A stretch of DNA of 64,000 bases. It comes from CAZEPJ01 sp964514105 (GTDB lineage Bacteria > Desulfobacterota > Desulfocorpusculales > Desulfocorpusculum). Every line of letters starts with the position of its first letter. Position 1 is the stretch's first letter. Of the stretch, positions 17,327 through 27,589 are shown in pieces. Location of the stretch: positions 16,248 through 80,247 of the forward strand of contig CAZEPJ010000010.1 of the NCBI GenBank assembly GCA_964514105.1, read 5' to 3'. The translations under genes and the position numbers were made by a program. Below the pieces are notes generated by a model, which ran no database searches, was not told where the DNA came from, and saw only the letters and a program-made list of their open reading frames with translations.

Positions 17327-18043
17327 TCATTCCCGCTCGTAGGGAAAGGTGAGCTGGCCCCCGTACCATCCCAGCGCGACGGCGCAGGCCGCCAGGAAGA
17401 CCATGAGGACGAAGTAGATGGTCTCCGGTACGTCCCCGCGCACGGGACCTCGGATCCTCAGGGCCAGGCAGACGACCTCGGCCGTTGCCATGAGCACGGC
17501 GAACTGGAGCTTGCGGGTCACCTGGCGGATGGGCTTGGCCGCGTAGTTCACCCACCAGGTCACCAGCCCCGTGATGATGGCCAGGGGCGTGAAGAGCGCC
17601 GCCAGCACGAGCATGGCGAAGGCCAGGGCCTCGAAGGGCGCCAGGGCGGGGACCAGGGCGTCCAGCACGACGAACAGGGCCCCGGCCATGGCATAGGCCA
17701 TGGGGAAGTGGACCATCATGGGGTGCGGGTGGCGCCGCAGCATGGGGAAGGCCTGGAAGAGGGCCGCCAGGAAGGCCGGGATCCCCTGCTCGGTGCCGGC
17801 CTCGGGCTCCAGGCTCCCCAGCCGCCTGATCTGGGGCCGCTCCAGGACCTCGTTGCCGTGGGGAGCGGCACCGATCTCCGCGGTGAGGTCACGCCCGGCG
17901 AGATGGCGCTTCATGTGGCCGCCCCCGGCCCAGAGCTTGCTCCCCGAGACGTCATAGATACTGCCGTCAACGGCCACGCACGCGGGCCGTCCCTCCTTGC
18001 CGTCGCAGCGAGACAACTGCTCGGGCGTGAATGTCTTTTCCAC
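17327..18043 (-). CDS. Cytochrome b5-like haem-binding domain fused to DUF2231 membrane domain
   Basis: 238 residues if translation starts at the GTG at 18043, which has GGGAGG six bases upstream; the ATG at 18061 lacks a ribosome site. Residues 1-60 resemble the short bacterial cytochrome b5-like/steroid-binding domain: YDVSGSKLW, GGHMKRHLAGRDLT with His43 as a candidate haem ligand and His47 nearby. From about 95 comes a DUF2231-type membrane region beginning HPHPMMVHFPMAYAM with four hydrophobic helices and several histidines. The fusion suggests a small membrane b-type haem redox protein. No partner gene is adjacent. The physiological role is unknown. Confidence 0.78.
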   Translation of the reverse strand: MEKTFTPEQLSRCDGKEGRPACVAVDGSIYDVSGSKLWAGGGHMKRHLAGRDLTAEIGAAPHGNEVLERPQIRRLGSLEPEAGTEQGIPAFLAALFQAFPMLRRHPHPMMVHFPMAYAMAGALFVVLDALVPALAPFEALAFAMLVLAALFTPLAIITGLVTWWVNYAAKPIRQVTRKLQFAVLMATAEVVCLALRIRGPVRGDVPETIYFVLMVFLAACAVALGWYGGQLTFPYERE

Positions 18044-18193
18044 CGTGGACCTCCCAGGCATCTGTGACAACTCGGACCGCACCAGGGTATCACAGAACAA
18101 GGCCCCCGGGGTCCTCTTTCCGCCTTGACCGTTTACTCCGCCCCCGCCGCAGGTTACCATCTTCTCGAGGCATCATTCCCCCGGAGGTGCGCC

Positions 18194-19846
18194 ATGGCCC
18201 TGTCCCCCCTGGCCGGGAAACCGGCCCCGCGTGACATCCTGGTCAACGTCCCCAGGCTGGTGAGCGCGTACTATACCCAGAGCCCCGATCCCTCCGATCC
18301 GGCCCAGAGGGTCTGTTTCGGCACCTCGGGGCACCGGGGCTCGTCCCTGAACAACGGCTTCAACGAGGCCCACATCCTGGCCGTTTCCCAGGCCATCTGC
18401 GATTACCGCAGATCGCGGGGGATCACCGGTCCGCTGTTTCTGGGCATGGACACCCATGCCCTGTCCGAGCCCGCCCACACGAGCGCGGTGGAGGTGCTGG
18501 CGGCCAACGAGGTGGACGTGATGATCCACCAGGGATTGGGCTTTACCCCCACGCCGGTCATCTCCCACGCCATTCTGGCCCACAACCGGGGGCGGACCCA
18601 CGGCCTGGCCGACGGCGTCGTCATCACCCCTTCCCACAACCCGCCCCAGGACGGGGGGTTCAAGTACAACCCGCCCCACGGGGGTCCTGCGGACACCGAG
18701 GCCACCCGGGTCATCGAGGCCCGGGCCAACGAACTGCTGGCCCAGGGGGTGGGGAGCGTGCGCCGGATCCCTTGGGTGAGGGCTGTGGCCTCGGGTCGGG
18801 TCCACGAGCGGGACTATGTGGACCCGTACGTGAGGGACTTGGCCGAGGTCCTGGACATGGAGGCCGTGGCCGGCAGCGGGCTCAGGATCGGGGTGGACCC
18901 ATTGGGGGGATCCTCCCTGCCCTTCTGGGATCCCATCTCGGCCCGTTACGGGGTGGGGATCGAGCTGGTCAACCGCGTGGTGGACCCGACCTTCGGCTTC
19001 ATGACCGTGGATCACGACGGAAAGATCCGCATGGACTGCTCATCGCCCCACGCCATGGCAGGCCTCATCGGCCTGCGGGGGCGATTCGACATCGCCTTCG
19101 GCAACGACCCGGATGCCGACCGCCACGGCATCGTCACCCGGCGGGCCGGGCTCCTCAATCCCAACCACTACCTCACGGTGGCCATCCACTACCTGTTCGG
19201 GAGCCGCTCGGGCTGGCGGGGGGATGCGGCAGTGGGAAAGACCCTGGTATCGAGCTCCATGATCGACCGGGCGGCCGCCGGCCTGGGGCGGCGCCTGAGA
19301 GAGGTCCCGGTGGGCTTCAAGTGGTTCGTCGAAGGCCTGCTCGACGGTTCCTTCGGATTCGGCGGAGAGGAGAGCGCGGGGGCCTCGTTTCTTCGAAAAG
19401 ACGGCACCGTCTGGACCACGGACAAGGACGGGATCTTGATGAATCTGCTGGCCGCCGAGATCACGGCCCGCACGGGCCGCACCCCGGACGAGATCTACGC
19501 GGAGCTGGAGGGACGCCTGGGCAGCCCCGTGTACGAGCGCGTGGATGCGCCGGCCACCGCGGCCCAGAAGGCGGCGCTGGCCAAGCTGTCCGTTGACCTG
19601 GTGACGGCTCGTGAGCTGGCCGGAGAGCCCATCCTGGCCAAGCTGACCCATGCCCCGGGCAACGGAGCGCCCATGGGGGGCCTCAAGGTCGTGACCGAAA
19701 ACGGATGGTTCGCGGCTCGCCCCTCGGGCACCGAGGAGATCTACAAGCTCTATGCCGAGAGCTTCAAGGGGCCGGAGCATCTGAAGCGGATCCAGGAGGA
19801 GGCCCGGGCCATCGTCCAGTCGGCCCTGCGGGCGGCGGGGCTATGA
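18194..19846 (+). CDS. pgm: Phosphoglucomutase, alpha-D-glucose phosphate-specific
   Basis: 550 residues, matching the roughly 546 of the enterobacterial Pgm. It interconverts glucose 1-phosphate and glucose 6-phosphate. FGTSGHRGSS is near residue 42, the phosphoserine loop TPSHNPP carries Ser147, the metal loop GNDPDADRHG is near 303, and the sugar-binding GGEESAGAS is near 395. The C-terminal phosphate-binding RPSGTEEIYKLYAES is intact. The start follows CCGGAGG. Its TGA overlaps the stop of the convergent selenoprotein-like gene by six bases. Confidence 0.96.
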   Translation: MALSPLAGKPAPRDILVNVPRLVSAYYTQSPDPSDPAQRVCFGTSGHRGSSLNNGFNEAHILAVSQAICDYRRSRGITGPLFLGMDTHALSEPAHTSAVEVLAANEVDVMIHQGLGFTPTPVISHAILAHNRGRTHGLADGVVITPSHNPPQDGGFKYNPPHGGPADTEATRVIEARANELLAQGVGSVRRIPWVRAVASGRVHERDYVDPYVRDLAEVLDMEAVAGSGLRIGVDPLGGSSLPFWDPISARYGVGIELVNRVVDPTFGFMTVDHDGKIRMDCSSPHAMAGLIGLRGRFDIAFGNDPDADRHGIVTRRAGLLNPNHYLTVAIHYLFGSRSGWRGDAAVGKTLVSSSMIDRAAAGLGRRLREVPVGFKWFVEGLLDGSFGFGGEESAGASFLRKDGTVWTTDKDGILMNLLAAEITARTGRTPDEIYAELEGRLGSPVYERVDAPATAAQKAALAKLSVDLVTARELAGEPILAKLTHAPGNGAPMGGLKVVTENGWFAARPSGTEEIYKLYAESFKGPEHLKRIQEEARAIVQSALRAAGL

Positions 19847-20470
19847 CCCCGCGGCCCGGCGCGGGACCCCCCATGCGGCCACGAACCGCTCCAGCACCTC
19901 GTAGGGCTGCGCCCCCACCAAGGCCCGCGTCCCCAGCACAAAGGTGGGGACGGCCGTCACGCCCATGGCGCGGGATCGCGCCCAGTCTGCGTCCACGGCT
20001 GCCTTGAAGGAACGGGCCTCAAGCACGCGGCGGGCCTCCTCGCCCGAGAGCCCCACCGATCCGGCGATGCCCGCCAGGACCGGGACGCGGGCGATGTTGG
20101 CGCCGTCCGCGAAATAGGCGCGGAAGGCCGCCGCGTGAAACGGGCCCCCCCTTCCCCGGGACTCGGCCCACTTGGCCAGCTCCTGGGCCAGGCGGCTGTT
20201 GTAGGTCCGGGTGCGCTGGCCCAGGGGAAGACCTTCCGCCTCGGCCGCCTCCCGGAGCCGGGCCATCATGGCCGGGATGTCCACGGGCCGCCCGGCGAAG
20301 AGATCCTCCAGGGTGCGTCCCTCATCCGGCGTCTCGGGGTGAAGGGGGAAGGCCTTCCATTGGACATCGATCTCGTACTTCCTGCGCAGTCGCTCGACAC
20401 GCCCGGTGACGAAGTAGCACCAGGGTCAGATGTAGTCGGAGAAGATCTCCAGGGTCCAGTTCTGCGGCAT
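19841..20470 (-). CDS. DsbA/FrnE-family thiol oxidoreductase, probable selenoprotein (UPWC active site)
   Basis: 209 residues if the in-frame TGA at 20426-20428 is read as selenocysteine (residue 15). Before it, a well-placed GGAGGAGC and ATG (20470) lead into MPQNWTLEIFSDYI; after it the frame stays open with PWCYFVTGRVERL, KAFPLHPETPDEG, the helical insert and the cis-proline segment GVTAVPTFVLG, ending at TAG. FrnE/DsbA proteins have FSDF(V/I)CPWC at this place, so TGA exactly replaces the first, nucleophilic cysteine, giving U-P-W-C. Length and domain order are complete for the family. The alternatives are a TGC-to-TGA sequencing error or a pseudogene. No alternative start with a ribosome site exists downstream of the TGA that would keep the active site. 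Confidence 0.82.
20383..20428 (-). promoter_or_regulatory. Candidate bacterial SECIS hairpin(s) with the UGA codon
   Basis: Directly after the UGA, CCCUGGUG pairs with CACCGGG across a nine-base loop CUACUUCGU, with one U bulged from the stem; a G-U pair ends the loop. A second small hairpin follows, GCG-U-GUC/GAC-UG-CGC with loop GAGC, whose loop starts 34 bases from the U of UGA. Bacterial SECIS elements lie in this interval and use a bulged U and a loop G. I cannot fold the RNA here to choose between them. Confidence 0.5.
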
Positions 20471-20844
20471 CTGCTCCTCCTCGAGCCCCGGACCGACCCC
20501 AGGGCTCATCCCGGCTCGATGTATGCCAAGACGCGCCGGAGCGAGGGCCGGATCCCGGACTCCGGCAAAGTCGATCCGGGCCGTGGGCGCATGGCGCGTC
20601 TCGAAATGAAGGGACAGATCCACAGTACCCGGAGGCGCGCCGCCGAGTCAACGCGTGGCAGGGGTGGACGGCTGTCCCGGCCCGGGGCAGCCTTGACAAA
20701 GGTCGTCGGGGGAGTAGAGTTGAGTGCAAAGTCGGACTCCCGAGGGATTCTCCGGGGCGCCTCCGGCCTGCCGCGCCCCTTGGAGAAACGGGCCGTGGGC
20801 CCGGCAGATGAGAGAGGGCGGAGCTTACCAAGAGGAGAGAATGC
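20471..20844. other. Intergenic region between the DsbA-like gene and the alcohol dehydrogenase
   Basis: 374 bp, divergent. No convincing gene is visible. It contains the sigma-70-like promoter at 20693-20720 for the alcohol dehydrogenase and must also contain the promoter for the minus-strand DsbA-like gene, which I could not locate. Confidence 0.6.
20693..20720 (+). promoter_or_regulatory. Sigma-70-like promoter of the iron alcohol dehydrogenase
   Basis: A perfect TTGACA at 20693-20698 is followed after 16 bp by TAGAGT at 20715-20720. The leader to the ATG at 20845 would be about 118 nt. Nothing else on this strand explains the match. Confidence 0.6.
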
Positions 20845-22011
20845 ATGGACGGCAAGATCATCAGCTTCAAGTCGGCGAATCTCATCCTGGCCGGCAACGG
20901 GGCCCTGGCCCGGATCGGGGAAGAGGCGCGGGGCCTGGAGGTGAAGCGGGCCCTCGTCATCACGGACAAGGGGGTGGTGGCGGCCGGGATCTGCCAACGG
21001 GTCGAGGCCCTTTTGGGCGACCACGGCATCGGGGTTGAGGTCTTCGACGGCGTCCTGTCGGACCCGGACATTGCGTGCGCCCAGGCGGCCATTGAGATGG
21101 CCAAGGCGTCTTCGTTCGACCTCATGGTGGGGCTGGGAGGCGGAAGCGCCATGGACATCGCCTCGATCACCTCGGTGATGTGCCGGAACCAAGGGACGGT
21201 GCGCGACTACTTCGGCATCAACCTGGTGAAGAACCCGGGCATCCCGACCTTCCTCATCCCGACCACCGCGGGCACCGGAGCAGAGGTCACGCCCAATGCC
21301 ATACTCACGGACGTGGACGAGAAGCTGAAGAAGGCCATTGTGAGCCCGTACATCCTTCCACGGGTCGCCATCGTGGACCCCACGCTCACCCTGTCCATGC
21401 CGCCCCGGGTCACGGCCTTCAGCGGCATGGACGCCCTGACCCATGCCATCGAGGCCTTCACATCGGTGAACGCCACAGCCCTGACGGACATCTTCGCCAG
21501 GGAGGCCGTGGTGCTGATCGGCCGGAGCCTTCGAACGGCCGTGGCCAAGGGCGAGAACCTGGCAGCCCGCCATGACATGCTCATGGGTAGCCTCTACGCG
21601 GGCATCGCCCTGGCCAACGCGGGCGTCACGGCGGTCCATGCCCTGGCCTATCCCCTCGGGGGGGAATTCGACGTGCCCCACGGAATCGCCAATGGCCTGC
21701 TTCTTCCCTACGTCATGGAGGTGAATGCCCGGGGAGACATCCCCAAGTTCGCGCAGGTGGCCAGGCTGCTGGGGGAAAGGGTGGATCACCTCCCCCTGCT
21801 CGACCAGGCACTTCGATCGGCCGAGGCCGTCAAGGCCCTGTACCGCGACCTGCCCGTGCCCCAGTCCCTGGCGGAGCTGAAGATCCCCCAGAAGGCGATC
21901 CCCGAAATGGCGGCGGCGGCCATGAAGATCACCCGGCTCATGGGGAACAACCCCGTGAACATGACCGCGGAGGACGCCGAGAGGGTCTATCAGAACGCGT
22001 ACGGGCGGTGA
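20845..22011 (+). CDS. Iron-containing (type III) alcohol dehydrogenase
   Basis: 388 residues, the normal length of type III alcohol dehydrogenases. The NAD(P) glycine motif GLGGGSAMD is at about residues 96-104. The metal ligands are all present: Asp196 and His200 in MDALTHAIEAF, His265 in AGVTAVHALAYPLGG and His279 in FDVPHG. It should oxidise a primary or secondary alcohol or reduce the aldehyde with NAD(P)H. The start follows AGAGGAGAG. It has its own promoter and is followed 224 bp later by an SDR and a 3-hydroxyacyl-CoA dehydrogenase, which suggests a fermentation or beta-oxidation neighbourhood. Confidence 0.93.
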   Translation: MDGKIISFKSANLILAGNGALARIGEEARGLEVKRALVITDKGVVAAGICQRVEALLGDHGIGVEVFDGVLSDPDIACAQAAIEMAKASSFDLMVGLGGGSAMDIASITSVMCRNQGTVRDYFGINLVKNPGIPTFLIPTTAGTGAEVTPNAILTDVDEKLKKAIVSPYILPRVAIVDPTLTLSMPPRVTAFSGMDALTHAIEAFTSVNATALTDIFAREAVVLIGRSLRTAVAKGENLAARHDMLMGSLYAGIALANAGVTAVHALAYPLGGEFDVPHGIANGLLLPYVMEVNARGDIPKFAQVARLLGERVDHLPLLDQALRSAEAVKALYRDLPVPQSLAELKIPQKAIPEMAAAAMKITRLMGNNPVNMTAEDAERVYQNAYGR

Positions 22012-22235
22012 CGGTTACCGCAGGGTGCTGACAGAAGCCTCCGGTGGGGCACCCCGGCCAAGCCGGAGTCGAGAAATGGCTGCATTCACAGGGTCCCGGC
22101 CTCCCTCGGGATGACGTTTGAGGGCTTCTTGCGCGGTTTTTGGGCCTCCTGCCGGGGGGTGAGAGTCGGGTGATCAAGGCCGGCAGGCGGTCGCCTCTTT
22201 CACGGTCAGTGAGCGTTGAGCGCTGGAGGGGTGTC

Positions 22236-23003
22236 GTGGGCGAGGAGCTTTTCGACGTGACGGGCAAGCGGGCCGTGGTCACGGGAGGCGGCCGGGGCAT
22301 CGGCCGGGCCGTGGCCCTGGCCCTGGGCGAGGCGGGAGCCCATGTGGGGCTGCTGGCCAGGACGGCCGGCCAGCTCGATGCCGTGGCCGCAGAGCTGCGG
22401 GGCATGGGCCGCCGCGCCGTGAGCGTGGCTGCGGACCTGGCCGACGTAAGCGGCATCCCGGCCCTGGTGGAGACGTTGGCCCGGGAGCTGGGCGGCATCG
22501 ACATCCTGGTCAACAACGCGGGCATCAACGTCCCTCAACCCGCGGCGGACGTGACCGTGGAGGCCTGGGACCGGGTGATGGACATCAACCTCAAGGCGGG
22601 CTTCTTCATGGCCCAGGCCGTGGGGAGGGTCATGATCCGCCAGGGCCGCGGCGGGAGGATCGTCAACATCAGCTCCCAGACCGGGAGCGTGGCTTTGATC
22701 CAGCGCGCCGCGTACTGCGCGAGCAAGGCGGGGCTCAACCTGGTGACCAAGGTCCTGGCCCTGGAGTGGGCGCCCCATGGAATCCTGGTCAATGCCGTGG
22801 CGCCGACCTTCATCGAGACGGAGTTCACCCGGGAGATGTTCGCGGACGCCCGGTTTCGGCAGTACGCCCTGGGCAAGAACCTCCTCGGGCGTTTCGGCCA
22901 GCCCGAGGACGTGGCGGGGGCAGTGCTCTATCTGTGCTCTCCCGCCGCCTCCCTGGTGACGGGCCACGTGCTCATGGTGGACGCGGGATGGACGGCCCAC
23001 TGA
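22236..23003 (+). CDS. Short-chain dehydrogenase/reductase (FabG-like)
   Basis: 255 residues using the GTG at 22236, which has CTGGAGGGG upstream; an upstream extension has no ribosome site. The cofactor motif is TGGGRGIG, NNAG is near residue 90 and the catalytic YCASKAG is near residue 155. The ending VLMVDAGWTAH is normal. Together with the 3-hydroxyacyl-CoA dehydrogenase 116 bp downstream it may act on hydroxyacyl intermediates, but the substrate is not defined. Confidence 0.87.
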   Translation: MGEELFDVTGKRAVVTGGGRGIGRAVALALGEAGAHVGLLARTAGQLDAVAAELRGMGRRAVSVAADLADVSGIPALVETLARELGGIDILVNNAGINVPQPAADVTVEAWDRVMDINLKAGFFMAQAVGRVMIRQGRGGRIVNISSQTGSVALIQRAAYCASKAGLNLVTKVLALEWAPHGILVNAVAPTFIETEFTREMFADARFRQYALGKNLLGRFGQPEDVAGAVLYLCSPAASLVTGHVLMVDAGWTAH

Positions 23004-23119
23004 GGCCCCGCCAGGAGGCTTCCCGCCACGGCCAGGCACGGGAGACGGCGCGGCGGAAAAAAAGGAAAGACGGGGACGCCCCGGGGAACGGGCGGTCCTG
23101 GGGGAGGGAAGGATCCACG

Positions 23120-24061
23120 ATGAACGAGGTGCACAGGGTCGCGGTCATCGGCGCGGGCATTATGGGACACGGTATGGCGCAGCTTTTTGCCCTGCGAGGC
23201 CTGGAGGTGAGCCTGGTGGACCGCTCCCGGGCGCTCCTGGAGCGTGCCCAGGGGTGGATCCGGGAGAATCTGGACCACATGGTGGAGCTCGGAGAGCTGC
23301 GGGTCGGGTCGGTCGAGGCGGCCCTGGAGAGAATCCATCTTCATACCGAGCTCTCCGCGGTCTCCGGGGCCCAGTTCGTCGTCGAGGCGGTGAACGAGGA
23401 GCTGGATCTGAAGAGACGGATATTCGGGGAGTTGGGGTCCGTGACGACCTCCGACACCACCCTGGCCACGAACACATCTTCCTTCGACATCAACGAGCTC
23501 GCCCGGGCGGCCGCCCATCCCCAACGGGTCATCGGGACCCACTGGTTTCACCCCTCGCCCATCACCCCGTGCGTGGAGGTGATCCCGGCCGATACCACCC
23601 ACCCCGATACGGTCCGGCGGACCGTGGCCCTGATGGAACGGATCGGCAAGTATCCCACCCTGTGCAAGAGCGCGCCGGGATTCGTGGCCAACCGCATCCA
23701 GTTCGCCATGGTGGCCGAGGCCCTGGCCATCGTGGAGGAGGGCCTGGCCAAGCCCGAGGAGGTGGACCGCATCGTGAGATCCTCCTTCGGTTTCAGGCTG
23801 GGGGCGTACGGCCCCTTTGAGATCTGCGACCAGGCGGGCCTGGACACGTACGGGGCTGTGTTCCGGTATCTGCACGAGAAGCTGGGGCGGCCCCAGTTCA
23901 ACCCGCCCCCCCTCCTGGACAGGTTGGCGTCTCAAGGGAGGCTCGGGCTCAAGGCCAAGAAGGGGTTCTACGACTACGGCGGGGACGCGGAGCAATCGGT
24001 GAAACGGCAGCGGGATCGGCGGCTGTACGCCCGGCTCCGGCTGTTCCAAGGCGAGAAATAG
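23120..24061 (+). CDS. 3-hydroxyacyl-CoA dehydrogenase
   Basis: 313 residues, a free-standing enzyme without a fused enoyl-CoA hydratase. It should oxidise a 3-hydroxyacyl-CoA with NAD+ in beta-oxidation or the butyryl-CoA type cycle. The N-terminal Rossmann motif GAGIMG is at 11-16; NTSSFDI and the catalytic histidine region GTHWFHP follow near residue 135; the C-terminal helical domain includes GPFEICDQAGLDTY and the ending KKGFYDY. The start at 23120 follows a GGGGAGGGAAGG stretch. The frame remains open upstream into the SDR gene, but only this start gives the correct N-terminus. Confidence 0.93.
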   Translation: MNEVHRVAVIGAGIMGHGMAQLFALRGLEVSLVDRSRALLERAQGWIRENLDHMVELGELRVGSVEAALERIHLHTELSAVSGAQFVVEAVNEELDLKRRIFGELGSVTTSDTTLATNTSSFDINELARAAAHPQRVIGTHWFHPSPITPCVEVIPADTTHPDTVRRTVALMERIGKYPTLCKSAPGFVANRIQFAMVAEALAIVEEGLAKPEEVDRIVRSSFGFRLGAYGPFEICDQAGLDTYGAVFRYLHEKLGRPQFNPPPLLDRLASQGRLGLKAKKGFYDYGGDAEQSVKRQRDRRLYARLRLFQGEK

Positions 24062-24163
24062 GCAGGGCCTCCGGCGGGGGGACGGGGTGCCCCCGGCAGC
24101 GGGATGGGACGGCGGGAAACCGGCCCCTGAACCCCCATGACGGCCCGGGAGGGCGAGTCCCAT

Positions 24164-25849
<1,686 letters not shown>

Positions 25850-25963
25850 AGCCCGGCGCTTGGGAAGGATCCCCGCCCGAACGCCGCCACAGGGGTGATC
25901 GGGCAGGGACACGGGGCCTCCCCCCCCCCGGAGCGCGCCATTGCCGACCCCTTCACAAATCTA

Positions 25964-25992
25964 TTGACATCGGATCCCCCTTGGTTTATTCA
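25964..25992 (+). promoter_or_regulatory. Sigma-70-like promoter of the second LIV operon
   Basis: TTGACA at 25964-25969 and TATTCA at 25987-25992 have a 17-bp spacer. The surrounding bases (CACAAATCTA, GGTTTATTC) are unusually AT-rich for this genome. A run of ten C (25920-25929) lies 34 bp upstream. The first gene starts at 26094. Confidence 0.6.
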
Positions 25993-26093
25993 AGGCGTCT
26001 GCCGAATCAAGTGCGGCCGCATGGTTGGCATGGGGGCGTCCCGGTCGAGGTGTTGCGCCGGGCGCGGGGGGTGACGGTGGTGTGAGGTCGACC

Positions 26094-26849
26094 ATGGCTG
26101 AGGACTTCATCATCGAGACCCGCGATCTGTCCAAGGACTTCAAGGGGTTCTCCGCGGTGGTCAAGGTGAACCTCCGGCTCCGGCCGGGCACCATCCACGC
26201 ACTCATCGGCCCCAACGGGGCCGGCAAGACCACATGTTTCAACCTCATTACCAAGTTCCTCACCCCGACCCAGGGGCACATCTTCTTCAAGGGGCGCGAG
26301 ATCACCCGGCTGAAGCCCGCGGAGATCGCCCGGCTGGGCGTCATCCGCTCCTTCCAGATCTCGGCCGTGTTCCTCCACATGACCGTGCTGGAGAACGTGC
26401 GGGTGGCCCTGCAGAGAAAACTGGGCAACGCGTACCACTTCTGGCTCCCGGAGAAGGCCCTCCACGGGCTGCACGATCGTGCCATGGAGCTGCTGGCGGC
26501 CGTGGGGTTGGCGCAATATGCGCAGGTGCCGGCCGTGGAACTTCCGTACGGGCGAAAGCGGGCCCTGGAGCTGGCCACCACCCTGGCCCTGGAACCCGAG
26601 GTACTGCTCCTGGACGAGCCCATGTCCGGCATGGCCCGGGAGGACATCGGACGCATTGCGGCGCTGATCAAGACGGTGGCTGCCAACCGCACCGTGCTCA
26701 TGGTGGAGCACAACCTGTCCGTGGTGGCCGACCTGTCCGATCGCATCACGGTGCTGCACAACGGCATGATCCTGGCCGAGGGGACGTACGGGGAGGTGTC
26801 CGACAACCCCGAGGTGATCCAGGCGTACATGGGGGCGGGCCATGCCTGA
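26094..26849 (+). CDS. livG: LIV-type ABC transporter ATP-binding protein LivG (second operon)
   Basis: 251 residues starting at MAEDFIIETRDL; GAGGT precedes. Walker A is GPNGAGKTT and Walker B LLLDEPMSGM. The signature is LPYGR, which departs from the usual LSYGQ, and the protein lacks the longer insert between Walker A and signature only slightly. It is the first gene of an operon in the order G-F-K-H-M, unlike the K-H-M-G-F order at 3236-8018, so the two importers are not a recent duplication of the whole block. Confidence 0.92.
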   Translation: MAEDFIIETRDLSKDFKGFSAVVKVNLRLRPGTIHALIGPNGAGKTTCFNLITKFLTPTQGHIFFKGREITRLKPAEIARLGVIRSFQISAVFLHMTVLENVRVALQRKLGNAYHFWLPEKALHGLHDRAMELLAAVGLAQYAQVPAVELPYGRKRALELATTLALEPEVLLLDEPMSGMAREDIGRIAALIKTVAANRTVLMVEHNLSVVADLSDRITVLHNGMILAEGTYGEVSDNPEVIQAYMGAGHA

Positions 26850-27558
26850 CTCCAGCGCCCCGGTCCAGCTCCTGGTGAGCGAACTGCACGCCTTCTACGG
26901 GGAGTCCCATATCCTGCACGGCGTTGGTTTCACGGTGCCCCGGGGGGAGGTGGTGACGCTCCTGGGTCGCAACGGGGCCGGCAAGACCACCACCATGAAG
27001 GCCGTCATGGGCATGGTGCCAAGGCGCACGGGCAGGATCGTGTTCGAGGGGCACGACATCATCCACCTGTCCAGCAACCGCATCGCCCGGCTGGGCCTGG
27101 CCTTCTGCCCGGAGGAGCGCGGCATCTTCAGCAGCCTGTCGGTCACCGAGAATCTCGTGCTGCCGCCCGTGGTCCGGCCGGGGGGCATGGCCCTGGAGGA
27201 GATCTACCAGCTGTTTCCCCGCCTCAGAGAGCGGGGGGCCAGCCAGGGGACCAAGCTGTCGGGGGGGGAATCCCAGATGCTGGCCATCGCCCGCATCCTG
27301 CGCACGGGCGCCTCCCTGCTCCTGCTGGACGAGCCCACCGAGGGCCTCGCGCCGCTGATCGTGCAGCAGATCGGCGAGATCATCCGGGGTCTCAAGGGAC
27401 GGGGGTACACCATCCTGTTGGTGGAGCAGAACTTCCGCTTCGCCGCCACCGTGGCGGACCGGCACTTCGTGGTGGAAAACGGGGTGGTGGTGGACATGGT
27501 GCCCAACGCGGATGTGAGCGCCCGAACCGAGGATCTCAGACGTTACCTGGGCGTGTGA
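26842..27558 (+). CDS. livF: LIV-type ABC transporter ATP-binding protein LivF (second operon)
   Basis: 238 residues, overlapping livG by eight bases, which implies translational coupling. Walker A is GRNGAGKTT, the signature LSGGESQ and Walker B LLLDEPTEGLAP, followed by LLVEQNF. Note the GRNG of Walker A, which is the normal form in many LivF proteins. It pairs with LivG above to drive LivHM at 28878-30731. Confidence 0.93.
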   Translation: MPDSSAPVQLLVSELHAFYGESHILHGVGFTVPRGEVVTLLGRNGAGKTTTMKAVMGMVPRRTGRIVFEGHDIIHLSSNRIARLGLAFCPEERGIFSSLSVTENLVLPPVVRPGGMALEEIYQLFPRLRERGASQGTKLSGGESQMLAIARILRTGASLLLLDEPTEGLAPLIVQQIGEIIRGLKGRGYTILLVEQNFRFAATVADRHFVVENGVVVDMVPNADVSARTEDLRRYLGV

Positions 27559-27589
27559 ACGCCCGAAACCCGAGGAAAGGAGCAACCCC

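Noticed and set aside
19841..20284. A free-standing 147-residue protein beginning at a GTG
   Set aside because: It lacks the catalytic N-terminal strand of the DsbA fold and has no ribosome site at 20284. The coding frame continues upstream through the TGA to a proper ATG.
22012..22235. Terminator between the alcohol dehydrogenase and the SDR
   Set aside because: GGTGGGGCACCCC can pair only imperfectly and the short T-run (22134-22141) is not adjacent to a stable stem.
24137..24163. Earlier start for EttA
   Set aside because: The extra nine residues are not family-like, and the ribosome site fits the later ATG better.
25920..25929. Run of ten C upstream of the second LIV promoter as a phase-variation tract
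   Set aside because: It is upstream of the -35 box and not in a coding region or promoter spacer, and such runs are expected in very GC-rich DNA. No further evidence.
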